The position numbers were made by a program, and so were the translations under genes. From NCBI RefSeq assembly GCF_001039355.2, contig NW_019775498.1, positions 5,914 through 69,913 on the forward strand: a stretch of DNA of 64,000 nt, written 5' to 3'. Source of the stretch: Lingula anatina. Its lineage: Eukaryota; Brachiopoda; Lingulata; Lingulida; Lingulidae. Position 1 is the first letter of the stretch; every line of letters starts with the position of its first letter. Below the pieces are notes generated by a model, which had not been told where the DNA came from, made no database searches, and was given only the letters and a program-made list of their open reading frames with translations. Shown in pieces: positions 61,901-64,000 of the stretch.

Positions 61901-62218
61901 TATCTACCGACTATGATGTGGGCCGTACGTGTAACGAAAATTGGGTGGTTAAACCTATGACATGAAATCAATAGAAATTAATACATTTACAAAAGATTCA
62001 GTAGCTTGAAGAACGTAAGAGAAGGAGTAACTTTTTGTTCACTGGTACTCACCTCTGGTATTTCATTAAACTGGGATAGCAGAGGTTTTGGCGGGAAAGT
62101 CATCGTAATTTGGTTGATTTGCGGACTATGAATGTGATGAGCACTGGAGTCCATTTCGTGGTGACCCATGCCAGAATTACTCATGTTAGAGTGAACCATG
62201 TTAGAATGGTCCATGCCA
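58958..62218 (-). CDS. Multicopper oxidase (laccase/hephaestin type), C-terminal part
   Basis: Copper enzyme that oxidises phenols or metal ions and reduces O2 to water. Visible exons: 62053-62218 (cut by N), 61462-61647, 59468-59615 and 58958-59247, all in phase. The third cupredoxin domain has HHPMHLHGQPF (type 1/3 copper ligands) and HCHILIHSESGMAL (tri-nuclear centre plus type 1 Cys, His and Met). A Cys-rich CNHTTHTNCMHGACECTY segment precedes. The first visible exon carries a His/Met/Asn-rich stretch (MDHSNMVHSNMSNSGMGHHE). The C-terminus ends in a hydrophobic tail (LINFAILWLLVPFIIV), suggesting a membrane or GPI anchor facing outside. The N-terminal two thirds are missing because the assembly switches locus at 62219. 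Confidence 0.88.
60378..60632. mobile_element. Harbinger-type MITE with clean TTA duplication
   Basis: 255 bp in a multicopper oxidase intron, flanked by TTA (60375-60377, 60633-60635). 17-bp ends GAGCCCACTTCTATACC and GGTATAGGAATGCGGAC. Arms include AGATCGATCC and GAAGCTGCTAAACGATAG. Confidence 0.82.
61219..61457. mobile_element. Harbinger-type MITE abutting an exon
   Basis: Element between TTA at 61216-61218 and TTA at 61458-61460, in the intron right after exon 61462-61647 on the minus strand. The right end GGGAATGGGGCC is typical; the left end is diverged. The intron's donor GTAAGG uses the TAA duplication and the element's first G. Confidence 0.65.
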
Positions 62219-62219
62219 N

Positions 62220-64000
62220 GATTTTCCTATCAAATGCAGATTGTTGAGTAATTTAGTTCAGTGTATGTATGATAGATAGGCAGATGAACAGAATTGTTTT
62301 ACAGACCATGGGAGAGAGGCCACTTGGTGAAAGGCAACCCAGCTCCTTCAGAATTTTTTTTCTGTTGCGGTGCAATACAAAACAGGGTAAATCATTAATT
62401 GGTTAGCCTACTATTAAAAAAGTCTCCAAATCCATTTTAGTCCCATTTTTGATTTTTTCAAAATTTTATTATCAAAGTAAGATTAGCATCCCCACTGTCC
62501 AAATTTGAGACACAACTGTAACATTGTAGCTCAAATGCCTAATAAGGTTTACATGTTGTGTTCATGAAAGGTAAAGCTGAATTTTATTTACCAATTTGAA
62601 CTGCAGTTCAGCAAAGATTCATAGATTCTGAAATATATTTAAAAGAAATACTGTGCCACTTGTGCAAGGTCTCAAATGAAATATTAATTTCTAAGTTGTT
62701 TTAAGTTGCCTTAAAATTCAAAGTAAGCATTTAATGACTGTAGAAAATACTCAATAACAGGGCAGATAGATTGTTTTTGATATGCAGATATCTTTCTGAT
62801 TTATTTTAGAAAACTTGACAGAAATAACATTAAAAAATTTAGCAAAATTTAGGAATTGAAATCTATATATTTTGTACTAACTTACAAGTTTGTTTACCGG
62901 AGCCATAACAGCAAAGTCATATCAGTCCCCAAGAACAAAAAGTGCCAATTTGTGTTTTCTTATATGTCTAAATATATATATTCACATTGTTGCAATATAT
63001 TTTTGTGTTGTAATCTAAAAGAATGAAGGTGAAGAGCTTTATGTACAATATTATGTTTTCTTGAACAACAAACACTGATGTTGATTGTTTTCTCTAATTA
63101 GATGTAGAGGGGGAAAGAGTGATCTCTTTGACGTTATGTGAAGAAAGTCTTTTATATACGCCCACCAAATATATGACATAGGGCCCAGTGACTTCTGGGT
63201 TATAATATTGTCACTGTGGCATTCTGGTGACCTTGAAGTTGAAGTTGATTGGCAGTTTGTTGTAGGTTATGGTAATGACTCTTTCTTTTCAGTGGAAAAG
63301 TTATCAAATTGAATCTTTCAGATACATATCATACATAGTTTTGGAAGTTGATTTCAATTTTGTTGCCACTAAATAGGAATGTTCTGATTTTAAAAAATTA
63401 GACCTCAAAAGAAAACAGTAACTGTAAAATTCACAATTTCCGTCATTAAAAGGATTGAGTCATTACTATACTATTTCTTATATTTGAAGTAAAGGAAATA
63501 ATTTAACATAAAGAATTTCATTTGCCAATAGTTGTAGAAAGTTGAAGTGAGATTTACCAGTCAGTAAGCATTATTACAGATTCAATTCACTTGAATGCCT
63601 GATTAGTTACTCAAAATATCATGTAGCGTAAAATATAATGTATAAATTCCAAAGTGTGTTGTTGGGATTTGGCATTAATTATATAACATACAGCTAGCCT
63701 GTGGCTAGAGTTGGTGTTGTTGGGGGTGGGAGCTTTAATAGAACCGACCTCTTTGTGAGAACTTGTTTCAGGCTACAATCAGTTTCAGGTTCAATTAGCA
63801 ATTTTGGAAATTAGTTAATGTTTTCTTCATCACAAAGGTTAAGGAACTTTGCAATAAAGTAAGCCCACTGATGCTATATCTACTGTTGAAACTAGAAACA
63901 ACAAGAACAAATAAAGATTATTATTATTATTTATTATGTTTATATATTTGTCATAATCCTGCACTGCAGAAATGCTTGCAATATTTTGGGTAATTAACGA
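62220..64000. repeat. Second copy of 56353-58315 after the N join
   Basis: Starts immediately after the single N at 62219 with GATTTTCCTATCAAATGCA and follows the first copy to the end of the window. No genes. Confidence 0.85.

Noticed and set aside
1-64000. CRISPR arrays, operons or prokaryotic features
   Set aside because: None seen; gene structure is intron-rich eukaryotic.

Overview
This window is metazoan nuclear DNA. It is AT-rich, has small exons with GT/AG introns, and carries many DNA-transposon relics. Protein similarity, gene families and repeat style suggest a lophotrochozoan, most likely a bivalve mollusc. I cannot name the species. The sequence looks like a heterozygous diploid assembly: three single-N joins (11287, 17202, 62219) and one 884-base gap (29110-29993) each separate two near-identical copies of the same stretch. 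Several apparent duplications are therefore probably two alleles placed in tandem.

Layout. (1) 1-8.4 kb: two tandem minus-strand carbohydrate sulfotransferase genes. Copy A has a 7-nt deletion at its C-terminus. Pieces of a third duplicated unit lie at 8.4-8.6 and 11.9-12.3 kb, split by a ~3.3 kb PIF/Harbinger element. (2) 12.9-22.1 kb: one minus-strand TRMU/MnmA-like mitochondrial tRNA 2-thiouridylase (eight exons, 411 codons). The middle six exons are present twice across the join at 17202. (3) 22.3-29.0 kb: plus-strand SUCLA2 (ATP-grasp beta subunit of succinyl-CoA ligase), 12 exons. It is divergent from the TRMU-like gene across a 205-bp shared promoter, and its last exon is repeated after the gap. 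(4) 33.4-35.5 kb: a minus-strand class A peptide-type GPCR with a long ectodomain. (5) 40.44 kb: a well-preserved selenocysteine tRNA gene with an upstream TATA box. (6) About 41.2-51.2 kb: a convergent pair of genes, a RecQ-like helicase (+) and a ZAD-like/DUF6589-type protein (-), bracketed by imperfect inverted repeats. I read this as a ~10 kb mobile element, possibly related to the helicase-bearing Academ lineage. (7) 51.8-56.0 kb: plus-strand SLC19-family thiamine/folate transporter, seven exons. (8) 59.0-62.2 kb: the C-terminal half of a minus-strand multicopper oxidase (laccase/hephaestin type), cut off by the join at 62219. The rest, to 64 kb, repeats 56.35-58.3 kb.

A PIF/Harbinger-type MITE family with 3-bp TTA/TAA/ATT target duplications occurs at least nine times. 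One copy supplies part of a splice donor in the multicopper oxidase gene. The strongest novelty candidate is the RecQ-DUF6589 cassette. Its helicase copy appears to have lost the exon carrying the Walker B (DEAH) motif.
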